DNA of 42,058 nt, from NCBI RefSeq assembly GCF_018063565.1, contig NZ_JAGPBB010000029.1, forward strand, positions 1-42,058, read 5' to 3'. Shown piece by piece: positions 7,401-16,636 of this stretch. Source of the stretch: Rhodoferax sp. Its GTDB lineage: Bacteria; Pseudomonadota; Gammaproteobacteria; Burkholderiales; Burkholderiaceae_C. The notes below the pieces were generated by a model, which had not been told where the DNA came from, ran no database searches, and was given only the letters and a program-made list of their open reading frames with translations. The translations under genes were made by a program, and so were the position numbers. Position 1 is the first letter of the stretch, and each line of letters opens with the position of its first letter.

Positions 7401-9335
7401 TTACTCTTTTTTGTTGGCTGGTGCGGACGTGGTGCTGGCCGGCACTGGAACGAGTACTTGCGCATCCATGCGCTCCTTCAATGCTCCGTAATAGGCTTGT
7501 GCTTCGGCGGCTGTCCACCATTGCGCGTATTGCTCACGGTCTTGTCGCGCTGACGCTTGTGCTGCCTCTTGCCGCGGCACCAGTTTGTTGATACGCACAA
7601 CCGTGTAGCCTTTTCCACCTTGATCCACGCCAATCCAGGCAGGTAGGACGGTCGCGTTTGCGCGCAAAACGGCCGAGACGATCTGCTGCGATACACCTTG
7701 CGGTTGATCGCGCGACACCATCAGCGCCGGTGCCAACGCAGCCTTGGACGGGTCCGCCTTGAATTGCGCCAACTTTTCGGTGCCGTCTTTCTTGGCCATC
7801 TCGGCGGACTTCACGGCCACGACCCGGTCACGCACCAACGGGAGAATCTCGGTTAACGGCAAAGTTCGCGCCGGGCTGTGTTTGAGAACACGGCCAGCGG
7901 CCAGTTGACTCACACCAATCTCAATCGCTTCGGTATTTCGCTTTTTCTCAATACTGTCTGGGGAGAACACACCGCTCAAGAACTTCTCACTCGCCAGCAC
8001 ACCCGTCGAGCCAGGAGCAGGTTGACGCTGCAATTGGTTTGCCTGTTTGACCGTCAGTTGCAACTTTTCTGCGACTGGCTTGAGACTGTCAGACTGTTCA
8101 TAAACCGTGTTGGTAAACAGTTCAGCCACCTCAGCGTACTTGCGCTGCGCCTGCTGGGTTTTCAGATCGTTTTCAATGCTGGCGCGCAACTCGTCGAAAC
8201 TGCGCTGCTTGGGTGACTTGACGTCAGTCAATTTGATGATGTGAAAGCCAAAGTCTGATGCAACGACGTCACTGATATCACCCTTTTTCATGGAAAAAAC
8301 CGCGTCCTCAAAGGGTTTCACCATCGCGCCGCGTTGAAAAAACTCCAAATCACCGCCTTTGCCTGCTGACCCAGTATCCTGGGACTCCAGCTTCGCAAGG
8401 TCGGCAAAGCTGTCAGGCGCTGCCCGCACCTTCTTCAGCAACTCTTCGGCTTTGGCTTTAGCACGATCACGATCCGCTGGTGGCGCGTCCTTGGGAGCAT
8501 TGATCAGAATATGGCTCGCTCTGCGTTCTTCGTTACCGCTGAGGCGCGCAACATTCTGCTCATAATAAGATTTAAGGTCAGCCTCTGAAATCTGGATGCT
8601 CTTCTTCACGGTCTCAAGATCGAGCATCACGTACTCCAGGTCAACCTGTTCGGGTGCCTGGAACATACTCTGATTGGCTTTGTAAAAACTCTCGATCTCC
8701 GCCTCACTGGGGACGATCTTGCTCACATAGCTGGCACTGTCCAATTGCAGTAGCTGAATTTCGCGTTTCTCAAAGAAAGCCTCCAATGCCACATCGGCAA
8801 CAGCCGGAGTGGCAAAACCCGACACCCTGACGGTTGCCTCTACCTGCTGTTTAGACAAGTCCTGCCGCACCGTGTTTTCAAACCCCTCTGGCGTCAGCCC
8901 CTGGCTGGCAGCCAGTTGACGGTAGCGCTCCAAATCCAATTTGCCATCTGGTTTGCGCAGCGCCGCAATGCCTGGGTCTTCCTGCAAGAACCTGGCCAAG
9001 CGTGCGTCACTCGTCAACAAACGGGACTTCAAAGCCGCTTGTGCCATGACCTGGTCACGCACCAACCTCTCCAAGGTCGCATAACGTGCCTCTGGAGAGT
9101 CCAACAACTTGGCGTCAACGTCGGGCATGGAAGCACGGACGCGATCAGCCTCGCCCTTGTGCGCACGATCCCACTGTTCCTGCGTGATATCAACACCGGC
9201 AACGCGGGCGACCGCAACGTTCGAATTGCCCATTCGGTTGTAGCCATCAATTCCGAACAGGACAAAGGAGGGAATGATCAGCAAAAACATCAAGGTCATC
9301 ATGATCTTGGTGTGCTTACGGACGAAATCAAACAT
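7401..9335 (-). CDS. ppiD: Periplasmic folding chaperone / peptidyl-prolyl isomerase PpiD
   Basis: A 644-residue SurA/PpiD-type protein. One N-terminal membrane helix (about 12-30, MMTLMFLLIIPSFVLFGI) anchors it, leaving the rest in the periplasm. A SurA_N_3-like chaperone region covers about 30-240. A single parvulin domain spans about 265-365 (RRASHILINAP, then FADLAKLESQDTGSAGKGG and FGFHIIKLTDV). The long C-terminal part is poorly conserved and ends in a Ser/Thr/Pro/Lys tail. PpiD assists outer-membrane and secreted proteins as they leave the Sec translocon. Length fits the family (about 620-650). A bidirectional hairpin at 9363-9387 separates it from tRNA-Val(TAC), so it should have its own promoter near 9336-9362. 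Confidence 0.95.
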   Translation of the reverse strand: MFDFVRKHTKIMMTLMFLLIIPSFVLFGIDGYNRMGNSNVAVARVAGVDITQEQWDRAHKGEADRVRASMPDVDAKLLDSPEARYATLERLVRDQVMAQAALKSRLLTSDARLARFLQEDPGIAALRKPDGKLDLERYRQLAASQGLTPEGFENTVRQDLSKQQVEATVRVSGFATPAVADVALEAFFEKREIQLLQLDSASYVSKIVPSEAEIESFYKANQSMFQAPEQVDLEYVMLDLETVKKSIQISEADLKSYYEQNVARLSGNEERRASHILINAPKDAPPADRDRAKAKAEELLKKVRAAPDSFADLAKLESQDTGSAGKGGDLEFFQRGAMVKPFEDAVFSMKKGDISDVVASDFGFHIIKLTDVKSPKQRSFDELRASIENDLKTQQAQRKYAEVAELFTNTVYEQSDSLKPVAEKLQLTVKQANQLQRQPAPGSTGVLASEKFLSGVFSPDSIEKKRNTEAIEIGVSQLAAGRVLKHSPARTLPLTEILPLVRDRVVAVKSAEMAKKDGTEKLAQFKADPSKAALAPALMVSRDQPQGVSQQIVSAVLRANATVLPAWIGVDQGGKGYTVVRINKLVPRQEAAQASARQDREQYAQWWTAAEAQAYYGALKERMDAQVLVPVPASTTSAPANKKE

Positions 9336-9362
9336 GCGTGACCTCTAATTGGGGGGAACAAA

Positions 9363-9387
9363 AAAGGCGAACCGAGCGTTCGCCTTT
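9363..9387 (-). terminator. Bidirectional hairpin between tRNA-Val(TAC) and ppiD
   Basis: A perfect 10-bp stem AAAGGCGAAC/GTTCGCCTTT around the loop CGAGC, with A and T runs at the two sides. It lies 7 nt past the tRNA 3' end and would end the hupB/tRNA transcript before ppiD. Confidence 0.8.
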
Positions 9388-9394
9388 AGGTTTG

Positions 9395-9470
9395 TGGTGG
9401 GTGATGACGGGCTCGAACCGCCGACCTACGCCTTGTAAGGGCGCCGCTCTACCAACTGAGCTAATCACCC
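9395..9470 (-). tRNA. tRNA-Val (anticodon TAC)
   Basis: A 76-nt tRNA read on the minus strand, GGGTGAT...ATCACCC with encoded CCA, anticodon stem GCGCC/GGCGT around loop CTTACAA (anticodon TAC). It begins 16 nt past the hupB stop codon, so it may be co-transcribed with hupB and processed out. Confidence 0.95.
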
Positions 9471-9486
9471 CACCGGTCTGCAAAAA

Positions 9487-9759
9487 TCAATTCAACGCGT
9501 CTTTAAGTGCTTTGCCCGGGCGAAACTTCGGCACTTTGGCAGCCTTGATCTTAATGGACGCACCAGTTCTCGGGTTTCGACCAACACGTGCCGCCCGCTT
9601 TCCAACTGCAAAGGTACCAAACCCCACCAGAGAAACAGCATCACCTTTCTTCAGTGTGATCTGCACCGCCGTAATAGCCGCTTCAAGCGCACGCGCCGCT
9701 GTTGCCTTGGAAATGTCGGCGGTGTCAGCAATATGATCAATCAGTTCAGTTTTATTCAC
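9487..9759 (-). CDS. hupB: HU family DNA-binding protein
   Basis: A 90-residue HU-type nucleoid protein. [19 protein letters not shown] is the dimerisation helix pair, [20 protein letters not shown] is the conserved HU signature, and the DNA-binding arm contains [20 protein letters not shown]; Pro at the NP pair intercalates in the minor groove. It bends and compacts DNA, and acts as a homodimer. The short length and Lys/Ala-rich end are normal. The gene has about 200 bp of leader upstream (9760-9962). A TAGAAT on the minus strand (9885 to 9880) could be a -10, but I found no matching -35. Confidence 0.96.
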   Translation of the reverse strand: MNKTELIDHIADTADISKATAARALEAAITAVQITLKKGDAVSLVGFGTFAVGKRAARVGRNPRTGASIKIKAAKVPKFRPGKALKDALN

Positions 9760-9962
9760 AAAAAGCCTCAGCAGAAAATTAGCTCAGCAGTCAAAAATCA
9801 ATTCTGGATCACTGCCTCACCGCGTCGTCCAGGTTCATGCAGGCACCGTGTTTCTTGGGGGATGCGACTGCGAGCCGCGATTCTAAGCGCATTCGATCTG
9901 CCTGCCTTTGACTCCAATTAACTTTATTGCACCGCTTGACCTGGTGCAGATCGATATCCCGA

Positions 9963-10529
9963 TCAACGCACCCGGGAGCGAATCTCGGGAAGCGCTCGCC
10001 GCAGATAGTAGACCATGGACCAAACCGTCATCACGGCAGATATCCATATCAGCCAGACACCCCAAAAATGCGTATCTACCCATCCGAACAACACGCCGTC
10101 AAACAGCAAGAAGCCAATCGCCACCATTTGCGCCGTGGTTTTGAGCTTGCCAATCATGTGCACCGCAACACTACCAGAAGCACCGATCTGTGCCATCCAC
10201 TCGCGCAGTGCAGAAATGGCGATTTCACGCCCGATGATGATGAGCCCGACAAAAACATCAGCGCGCCCCAGATGCACCAGCACCAGGACGCAGGCGCACA
10301 CCAAAAACTTGTCCGCAACCGGGTCAAGGAACGCACCGAAAGCCGACATCTGATTGAGTTTTCGTGCCAGGAAGCCATCAAGCCAATCGGTGGCAGCAAA
10401 CACCACAAACATCACAGTCGCCATGAGGTTGCGCGTTGCAGGCTCAATGGGCAGATAAAAAACACCCACAATCAACGGGATCGCGACGATGCGCGTCCAG
10501 GTCATGATCGTGGGGATGGTCCAAAACAT
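9963..10529 (-). CDS. pgsA: CDP-diacylglycerol-glycerol-3-phosphate 3-phosphatidyltransferase
   Basis: A 188-residue inner-membrane enzyme that makes phosphatidylglycerophosphate, the committed step to phosphatidylglycerol and cardiolipin. The CDP-alcohol phosphotransferase signature is complete: DWLDGFLAR, eight residues, GAFLDPVADK (D-x2-DG-x2-AR-x8-G-x3-D-x3-D). About six hydrophobic helices are present. I prefer the ATG at 10529 (MFWTIPTIMTWTRI), where family members begin; a GTG seven codons upstream (10550) is possible. It follows uvrC (stop 10569) on the same strand with a 39-nt gap, the common uvrC-pgsA pairing in proteobacteria, so the two are probably co-transcribed. Confidence 0.95.
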   Translation of the reverse strand: MFWTIPTIMTWTRIVAIPLIVGVFYLPIEPATRNLMATVMFVVFAATDWLDGFLARKLNQMSAFGAFLDPVADKFLVCACVLVLVHLGRADVFVGLIIIGREIAISALREWMAQIGASGSVAVHMIGKLKTTAQMVAIGFLLFDGVLFGWVDTHFWGVWLIWISAVMTVWSMVYYLRRALPEIRSRVR

Positions 10530-10568
10530 GCCAACATTGTGGCACGCCACCCTTGGCCAACTGCAGCT

Positions 10569-12671
10569 TCAATGCAGTGCGCGGTAAATTTCAAGCGCCA
10601 ATTCGCGGGAAATTCCTTCCACCGTTGCAATGTCGTCCACCGATGCCAGCGACACCCCGCGCACACCACCAAAACGCTGCAACAAACGCGCCCTACGCTT
10701 GGGGCCGATACCGGCGATCTCCTGCAGTTTGCCGCCATCGACACGTACCTTGGCGCGCGCGGCGCGCATGCCGGTGATGGCAAATCGGTGGGCTTCGTCA
10801 CGTATGTGGGCGACCAGCATCAGCGCTGCGGAATCTTTACCCAGGTAGACCTTGTCCCGGCCATCGGCGAAAACCAGCTCCTCCAGTCCCACCCGCCTGC
10901 CGTCGCCCTTTTCAACCCCCACAATCAGCGTCAGATCCAACCCCAATTGTACAAACACCTCGCGTGCCATCGACACCTGTCCACGGCCACCATCGACCAG
11001 CACCAGATCCGGCATACGTCCAGTGCCGGGCGGTGTCACGCCAGACTGCCTGGCCTCAGCCAGCGCCTCTGACAACTTGCTGTAGCGACGCAGCAACACC
11101 TGCCGCATGGCGGCGTAATCATCTCCGGGCGTGATATCGGTGATCTTGTAGCGCCGGTACTCGTTGTTTTGCATCCTGTGGTGGTGAAACACCACACACG
11201 ATGCCTGTGTGCACTCACCCGCTGTGTGAGAGATGTCAAAACACTCGATGCGCAACTCATCCAGCGTGTCGCCTATCAGGTCAAGTGCCTCAGCCAACGC
11301 GCGGGTACGCGCCTGCTGGGACCCTTCTTCCGACAATAAACGTGCAAGCTGCAAATCAGCGTTGGTTTGTGCCATTTCCAGCCATACCCGACGCTGCTCG
11401 CGCGGGTTGTGTACCGCCGTCACCCTGATACCCGTTTGCGCCACCAGTGCTCGCAGCAGGCCTTTGTCGACCGGTGTGCTGACAACCAGAGACGCTGGCA
11501 ATGGCACATTCAGGTAATGCTGGGCAATAAAGGCATTGAGCACCTGAGACTCAACCGAACAAGCGCTCGGCGGCGGATCTTCCGAGAGGCTCAAAGGGGC
11601 GCCACCGTCTTGCGTTGGCACATCATCTTCAATGGCGAGATTTGCACCATCCTGCACCTGAACCGGGAAATAGGGACGGTCACCCAGATGCCGTCCGCCG
11701 CGCACCATGGCCAAATTTACGCAGGCACGCCCACCCTGCACCTTGACGGCAAGGATGTCGACGTCGCGATCCGAGACGTTATCCATCGATTGCTGGTGCA
11801 GCACGCCAGAGAGTGCCGTGACCTGGTTACGCAACTCGGCCGCTTGTTCGAACTCCAGCTTCTCGGCATGGGCCATCATGCGTGACTCCAGCGCCGCCAT
11901 TACCGCACGTGCATCCCCCTGCAAAAAACGCTCGGCATCCAGCACGTTCTGGGCGTATTGATCGGGGGTTATGTGCCCGACACACGGCCCAGAGCAGCGC
12001 TTGATCTGATACAAGAGGCATGGTCGGCTGCGGTTGCTGAATACCGGGTCTTCACAAGTGCGCAGCCGGAAAACCTTTTGCATCAGCAAAATCGCCTCCT
12101 TAACCGCCCAGGCGCTCGGATAGGGACCAAAGTAGCGATGCTGCTTCTCCACCGCGCCACGGTAATACGAGACCCGGGCGAAGCATTCACTGATGTATGA
12201 AGTGGTCGCAAACTTTTCGTCAAATATGCCTTCAGCGCTTCTTAATAAATGATTCTCTGCTATCTTTTTTTTATACTTTGAGGATCCTACCGCAGCGCTG
12301 ATCTTCAGGTAAGGGTAGCTTTTGTCATCCCTGAACAAGATGTTGTATTTGGGATTGAGCGTTTTGATCAGATTGTTTTCCAGCAGCAGCGCCTCAGCCT
12401 CCGAGCGCACCACCGTGGTCTCCATGCGCACAATCTTGCTCACCATGTGTCCGATACGCGTACCACCATGGTTCTTCTGGAAATAGCTCGACACACGCTT
12501 CCTGAGATTGATCGCCTTGCCCACATACAGAACCTGTCCCTGCGCATCAAAGTAGCGATAAACGCCGGGTAGCGGTGGCAGGGCCGCCACTTCGCTGAGC
12601 AATTGCTCCGTGTGAATGGCTATCCCGCTCGGAGCAGGTGGCAGTGCGGTGTTCTCGGGCAGATCAGACAT
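10569..12671 (-). CDS. uvrC: Excinuclease ABC subunit C
   Basis: A 700-residue UvrC, the nuclease that makes both incisions in nucleotide excision repair with UvrB. Order of domains: GIY-YIG nuclease (about 30-110, [19 protein letters not shown]), Cys-rich region ([15 protein letters not shown]), UVR motif for UvrB contact (about 265-300, [14 protein letters not shown]), RNase H-like second nuclease ([21 protein letters not shown]), and a C-terminal helix-hairpin-helix pair ([13 protein letters not shown]). E. coli UvrC has 610 residues. Part of the excess is an AT-rich stretch at about residues 126-162 between YLKIS and FARVSYYRG, described separately. The reading frame is open through it, so the protein should still be made. 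It lies upstream of pgsA on the same strand. Confidence 0.95.
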   Translation of the reverse strand: MSDLPENTALPPAPSGIAIHTEQLLSEVAALPPLPGVYRYFDAQGQVLYVGKAINLRKRVSSYFQKNHGGTRIGHMVSKIVRMETTVVRSEAEALLLENNLIKTLNPKYNILFRDDKSYPYLKISAAVGSSKYKKKIAENHLLRSAEGIFDEKFATTSYISECFARVSYYRGAVEKQHRYFGPYPSAWAVKEAILLMQKVFRLRTCEDPVFSNRSRPCLLYQIKRCSGPCVGHITPDQYAQNVLDAERFLQGDARAVMAALESRMMAHAEKLEFEQAAELRNQVTALSGVLHQQSMDNVSDRDVDILAVKVQGGRACVNLAMVRGGRHLGDRPYFPVQVQDGANLAIEDDVPTQDGGAPLSLSEDPPPSACSVESQVLNAFIAQHYLNVPLPASLVVSTPVDKGLLRALVAQTGIRVTAVHNPREQRRVWLEMAQTNADLQLARLLSEEGSQQARTRALAEALDLIGDTLDELRIECFDISHTAGECTQASCVVFHHHRMQNNEYRRYKITDITPGDDYAAMRQVLLRRYSKLSEALAEARQSGVTPPGTGRMPDLVLVDGGRGQVSMAREVFVQLGLDLTLIVGVEKGDGRRVGLEELVFADGRDKVYLGKDSAALMLVAHIRDEAHRFAITGMRAARAKVRVDGGKLQEIAGIGPKRRARLLQRFGGVRGVSLASVDDIATVEGISRELALEIYRALH
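12183..12296 (-). other. AT-rich in-frame insertion within uvrC
   Basis: About 38 codons (residues near 126-163) interrupt the UvrC family alignment between YLKIS and FARVSYYRG, where E. coli and other UvrC proteins have only a few residues. The stretch contains [15 protein letters not shown] and [11 protein letters not shown]. By hand count 44 of 113 bases are G or C (about 39%), clearly below the surrounding gene. It has no stop codon. AGCGCT occurs near the start and again in the middle (both in coding direction). Confidence 0.7.
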
Positions 12672-12697
12672 AGGGCGCTATTGTGGACAATTCGCCC

Positions 12698-13849
12698 ATG
12701 CTTTACCCAACTGCCCCTCGCTTGCGATGGGAAATCTTTTGTCGGGTTGTTGACAACTTCGGTGATATTGGCGTGTGCTGGCGGCTGGCCACGCAACTGG
12801 CGCAGCGCGGCCAGACCGTGCGCCTTTGGGTTGACGACACCCAAGCCTTGAGTTGGATGGCACCACACGGTGCGCCCGGGGTAGAACTGCAAGCATGGTG
12901 TCCTGGAACTCAGGCAAAAGCCGAGCGCGTGGGTGGCATTTTGGTGGAAGCGTTTGGTTGCGAGATTGATCCTGAGTTTGTCGCTTCATTTGCAGATTGG
13001 ATAAGATTTAACGACCAAGATTGTCATTGGATCAATCTGGAGTACCTGAGCGCCGAGACCTATGTGCAACGCTGCCATGCCCTGCCCTCACCGGTTATGC
13101 ACGGCCCAGGTGCAGGCTTGGTCAAACACTTTTTTTATCCCGGTTTCACAACCGGCACGGGTGGGCTGCTACGCGAGGCCGATCTGCGGGAGCGGCAAGC
13201 CCGGTTTGATCGGAACGCCTGGCTGGCGCAGACAGGTGTCATGTTCCCAGCCCGACCAGACCCCGAGACGCCGGTCCAGCGCCCACGCTGCGTGTCGCTG
13301 TTCTGTTACGAGCCAGCGGCAATCGGGCCCCTGCTGGATGGACTGGCGCAGGACAGCACACCGACTCAACTGTTGGTGACAGCGGGTCGCTCGACGATTG
13401 CGGTACAACGCGAGATTTTGCAAAAGAATGCCTTCCAGCCCAATTGGAACATCAATAGAATGCTCACCATTTCATACCTGCCGTGGCTTTCACAGCAGGA
13501 CTTTGATCACCTTCTATGGAGTTGTGACCTGAATTTTGTGCGCGGCGAAGACTCGCTGGTTCGCGCCATCTGGGCAGGTCGGGCGTTTGTCTGGCAGATC
13601 TACCCGCAGGACGATGCAGCCCATATCGACAAGCTCGCAGCATTTTTGGACTGGCTTGATGCCCCAGCCTCGCTGCGCCACTACACGCAAATCTGGAACG
13701 CACCGACATCCGTGTTGCCGTCCCCGGGCAGTATCCCCCTGAATGAGCTTCGGCCCTGGCAACAATGCAGCCAGGACGCGTGTGCACGGCTGTGGCCACA
13801 AAAAGATCTGGTCACCCAGCTGCTCGAATTCGTATCGAAAACCAACTAA
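12698..13849 (+). CDS. earP: EF-P arginine rhamnosyltransferase EarP
   Basis: A GT-B fold glycosyltransferase of about 383 residues that transfers rhamnose from dTDP-rhamnose to Arg32 of elongation factor P. The N-terminal RVVDNFGDIGVCWRLA block holds the catalytic Asp region, followed by the LWVDD and EAFGCEIDP motifs; the nucleotide-sugar end has NFVRGEDSLVRAIWAGRAFV and WQIYPQDDAAH. The gene lies 92 bp upstream of efp on the same strand, as in most EarP bacteria. The ATG at 12698 is my choice; an in-frame GTG at 12683 would add five residues. Neither has a clear ribosome site. The divergent uvrC start is only 11-26 bp away, so the promoters must overlap coding DNA. Confidence 0.95.
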   Translation: MLYPTAPRLRWEIFCRVVDNFGDIGVCWRLATQLAQRGQTVRLWVDDTQALSWMAPHGAPGVELQAWCPGTQAKAERVGGILVEAFGCEIDPEFVASFADWIRFNDQDCHWINLEYLSAETYVQRCHALPSPVMHGPGAGLVKHFFYPGFTTGTGGLLREADLRERQARFDRNAWLAQTGVMFPARPDPETPVQRPRCVSLFCYEPAAIGPLLDGLAQDSTPTQLLVTAGRSTIAVQREILQKNAFQPNWNINRMLTISYLPWLSQQDFDHLLWSCDLNFVRGEDSLVRAIWAGRAFVWQIYPQDDAAHIDKLAAFLDWLDAPASLRHYTQIWNAPTSVLPSPGSIPLNELRPWQQCSQDACARLWPQKDLVTQLLEFVSKTN

Positions 13850-13941
13850 AATAACGGGCTTTGCGGCGCGGGCTTGGATTGTCATTCAAGCCTCTGGCCG
13901 CCCTCGCCGCCTGATGCGCGGCCTACTTTCACCCTTTGATT

Positions 13942-14496
13942 ATGAAAATCGCTCAAGAAATTCGCGCCGGCAATGTGATCATGAACGGCAAAGACCCCAT
14001 GGTGGTCCTGAAAACCGAATACAGCCGTGGTGGCCGCAATTCAGCCACCGTGCGCATGAAGCTCAAAAGCCTGATTGCCAACTTCAATACTGAAATTGTG
14101 TTCAAGGCCGACGACAAGATCGACCAGATTGTTCTGGACAAGAAGGACTGCACCTACTCCTACTTTGCTGACCCGATGTATGTCTGTATGGACGCGGAAT
14201 TCAACCAGTACGAAGTTGAGGCTGAGAACATGGGCGACTCGCTCAACTATCTCGAAGACGGCATGGAAGTTGAAGTGGTGTTCTACGAAGGCAAGGCGAT
14301 CTCGGTCGAGTTGCCCACCAGCGTCGTACGGGAGATCACCTGGACTGAGCCCGCCGTGAAGGGCGACACCTCGGGCAAAGTGCTCAAGCCGGCCAAGATT
14401 GCCACTGGTTTTGAGATCGGCGTGCCAATTTTTGTAGCACAAGGTGACAAGGTCGAAATTGACACCCGCACCGGCGAATACCGCAAACGCGTCTGA
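13942..14496 (+). CDS. efp: Elongation factor P
   Basis: A 184-residue EF-P, which enters the ribosome between the P and E sites to rescue stalling at polyproline. Three beta-barrel domains: KOW-like (1-65), OB (66-127) and the C-terminal OB domain ending [12 protein letters not shown]. The tip loop is [14 protein letters not shown] and places an Arg at position 32, the residue rhamnosylated by EarP; Lys-type EF-P would have Lys34 in this loop. The Arg and the earP gene directly upstream agree. ATG 13942 is chosen over a TTG two codons upstream on family grounds. Its hairpin terminator begins 34 nt past the stop. Confidence 0.97.
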   Translation: MKIAQEIRAGNVIMNGKDPMVVLKTEYSRGGRNSATVRMKLKSLIANFNTEIVFKADDKIDQIVLDKKDCTYSYFADPMYVCMDAEFNQYEVEAENMGDSLNYLEDGMEVEVVFYEGKAISVELPTSVVREITWTEPAVKGDTSGKVLKPAKIATGFEIGVPIFVAQGDKVEIDTRTGEYRKRV

Positions 14497-14530
14497 CCCT
14501 GGTCCACGGGTCTTGTCGCCCATCCATCCG

Positions 14531-14557
14531 AAGGCTTCCACTGGAAGCCTTTTTTTA
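14531..14557 (+). terminator. Terminator of efp
   Basis: Perfect 9-bp stem AAGGCTTCC/GGAAGCCTT with a 3-nt loop (14540-14542) followed by a T run. It separates efp from the LOG-family gene that starts 17 nt later. Confidence 0.88.
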
Positions 14558-14573
14558 TTTCACAATCGGTACC

Positions 14574-15449
14574 ATGGAACACACCCAAACCCTGCCTGAC
14601 CACATCACGGAGAACCGCCTGGCTGATTCCTGGGCCGAGTTGCTCAAGCATCCAGCTGATGCCACTGTGGTGCACCCCAATGCCTACCGTCTGGCGTTTG
14701 CCGACCCTGAATTCATGTTGCGCCGCGACACCCGCGGTATTCGCATCCAGCTGGAGATGCTCAAACCCGACCTCGACCAGGCTGAGCAGGGCATCAACCA
14801 CACCGTGGTGGTGTTTGGCAGTGCCCGTTTTCCATCCCCAGAAACGGCGCAGCAGGCCATGCGCCAGGCGCAAGCCGATGCCAATGCGCAGGCCATTGCT
14901 GTGGCACAACGGCTTTTGCACAATGCCGGCTATTACGATCAGGCACGCCAGTTCGCCCGGTTGGTGGCCCAATATGGTTTGACCATGGATGTCAAAGATC
15001 GACTCTACATCTGTACCGGTGGTGGCCCGGGCATTATGGAAGCAGCCAATCGAGGGGCGCATGATCTGGGTGCTCCCACGGTGGGGCTGAACATCACCCT
15101 GCCGCACGAACAATGCGCCAACCCGTATGTGACACCATCGCTAAGTTTCAAGTTTCACTACTTCGCCATACGGAAAATGCACTTCATGATGCGTGCCAAG
15201 GCATTGGTGGCTTTTCCAGGCGGGTTTGGCACGCTGGACGAATTGTTTGAGGTGATCACCCTGGTGCAAACCCGCAAATCAAAACCGGTCCCTATTGTGC
15301 TGTTTGGCAGCGATTACTGGAAACGCTTGTTCAATACCGAGGTGTTACTGGAAGAAGGTGTGATATCCCCTGAGGACCTGAATCTGCTGCTCTATGTGGA
15401 CGACCCGCAGGCAGCTTGGGACGTGATCCAGCGTTTTTACGCCCTCTGA
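14574..15449 (+). CDS. LOG-family (TIGR00730-like) nucleotide phosphoribohydrolase
   Basis: A 291-residue Rossmann-fold protein of the LOG / 'lysine decarboxylase-like' family, whose characterised members cleave nucleoside 5'-monophosphates (including cytokinin ribotides) to base and ribose 5-phosphate. Seen: VVVFGSARFPSPE, ICTGGGPGIMEAANRGA, and the catalytic PGGFGTLDELFEVIT. The N-terminal extension (about 1-75) and the long helix at 95-140 place it with the larger family members, not the roughly 190-residue LOG type. Many such proteins were misnamed lysine decarboxylases; there is no PLP site here. Its 3' end overlaps by 13 bp the convergent MFS transporter gene. Confidence 0.88.
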   Translation: MEHTQTLPDHITENRLADSWAELLKHPADATVVHPNAYRLAFADPEFMLRRDTRGIRIQLEMLKPDLDQAEQGINHTVVVFGSARFPSPETAQQAMRQAQADANAQAIAVAQRLLHNAGYYDQARQFARLVAQYGLTMDVKDRLYICTGGGPGIMEAANRGAHDLGAPTVGLNITLPHEQCANPYVTPSLSFKFHYFAIRKMHFMMRAKALVAFPGGFGTLDELFEVITLVQTRKSKPVPIVLFGSDYWKRLFNTEVLLEEGVISPEDLNLLLYVDDPQAAWDVIQRFYAL

Positions 15450-16636
15450 GTCGCTGTTTTGTCGGGCGGGCGCAGACGCCAGGCCGTGCGTGCGCCTGCG
15501 CCAACGGCAGCACCCACAGTCCAGAAAACCAACGACACGCCGACTGCCGCGCCCGCCGTGCCAAAGAGCATGGGCATCAGCACACTGGAGGCATTGATTG
15601 CCATCAGGCGAAAGCCCAGCGCTTCGCCATGACGTGCCTCCGGCGTGATCTGATGCAATGTGCTCATGATCATCGGTTGCACCGACCCCAGCGACAAGCC
15701 CAGCAGAACCGAACAACCTGCCATCGCCCAAGCCGTGTGCATCAGCGGGTAGATCGCAAAAATCGTCGCTGTCGCCAACATGGCAGCCGTCACCACCACC
15801 CATTCGCGCAGATGCGCCGCCACAAAAGGCAGAACCACGCGCACGCTGGTGGCAGCCAGCGCAAACCCCCCCAAAATGCCACCTATTGCCGACGCACTCA
15901 AACCGCGTTCGTGCCCCAGCACCGGCACCACAAAGGTGTGCACATCCCAGCACGACGACAACAGCCAGTTCACCAGCATCAGCCGACGCATCATCGGTTC
16001 ACGCAACAAATCAAATGCCTGGCGCGAACTGGCACCGGGTTTGGTTGGCATGCGCGGCAACTCACGGGTGCGACGGACCCACAGCCAGGTCATCACTGGC
16101 AGACAGGCCAGTCCAAAAAATGCCACTCGGAATCCACCTTGGTCAATCAGCAAGCCGGCGGCCAATGGCCCAACAAAGTTCGCCAACGCCGGGCCAATGG
16201 AGAGCCAGCTGAACATGGTTTTGAGCTGTACCTGGTCTTGCGCCGAACGCCCGACATGGCGCTGCAGACTGATGGACGCCACACCGGTGGCGCCACCGGT
16301 CATCAGGGCACTGAGACACAACACTGGAAACAGGGGCAAAACAAACGCCAGTGTGCTACCCAAAGTAGCCGCCAAAACGCAAAAACCCACGGGTCGCTTG
16401 AATCCATGCCGATCCGCATAACGTCCGGCGGGCAAGGCCAAAAACACCTGGGTCAGGGCAAACAATGACAACAGCACACCGACCGCCAGGGCGCTGTACC
16501 CTTCGCGCAGCGCCAACAGAGGCGCAGCCAAGCGCAATCCCGACATACACGCGTGCAGACTGATATGCCCAGCGATCAGTCGCGCCAAAGCGGTAGACGT
16601 CAGCACCGGCACAAGCGTCGACCCGGTGTCACTCAT
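15437..16636 (-). CDS. MFS transporter
   Basis: A 399-residue major facilitator with about 12 hydrophobic helices in two halves. The loop 2-3 motif is RYADRHGFKRPV (degenerate G-x3-D-R-x-G-R), and helix 5 has the GxxxGP motif in NFVGPLAAGLLID, often found in drug/H+ antiporters. No substrate can be assigned. The ATG overlaps the stop of a 63-codon gene upstream (ATGA), which suggests coupled translation. The 3' end converges with the LOG-family gene. Confidence 0.85.
   Translation of the reverse strand: MSDTGSTLVPVLTSTALARLIAGHISLHACMSGLRLAAPLLALREGYSALAVGVLLSLFALTQVFLALPAGRYADRHGFKRPVGFCVLAATLGSTLAFVLPLFPVLCLSALMTGGATGVASISLQRHVGRSAQDQVQLKTMFSWLSIGPALANFVGPLAAGLLIDQGGFRVAFFGLACLPVMTWLWVRRTRELPRMPTKPGASSRQAFDLLREPMMRRLMLVNWLLSSCWDVHTFVVPVLGHERGLSASAIGGILGGFALAATSVRVVLPFVAAHLREWVVVTAAMLATATIFAIYPLMHTAWAMAGCSVLLGLSLGSVQPMIMSTLHQITPEARHGEALGFRLMAINASSVLMPMLFGTAGAAVGVSLVFWTVGAAVGAGARTAWRLRPPDKTATQRA

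Noticed and set aside
9927-11072. 381-codon plus-strand open frame
   Set aside because: Antisense to pgsA and uvrC, rich in His, Gln and Arg with no domain; a shadow of GC-rich coding DNA.
14574-15449. Lysine decarboxylase
   Set aside because: This is an old misannotation of the LOG family; the PGGxGTxxE motif is present and no PLP site is.
15416-16468. 350-codon plus-strand open frame
   Set aside because: Antisense to the MFS transporter; Gln/His/Arg-rich without any recognisable motif.
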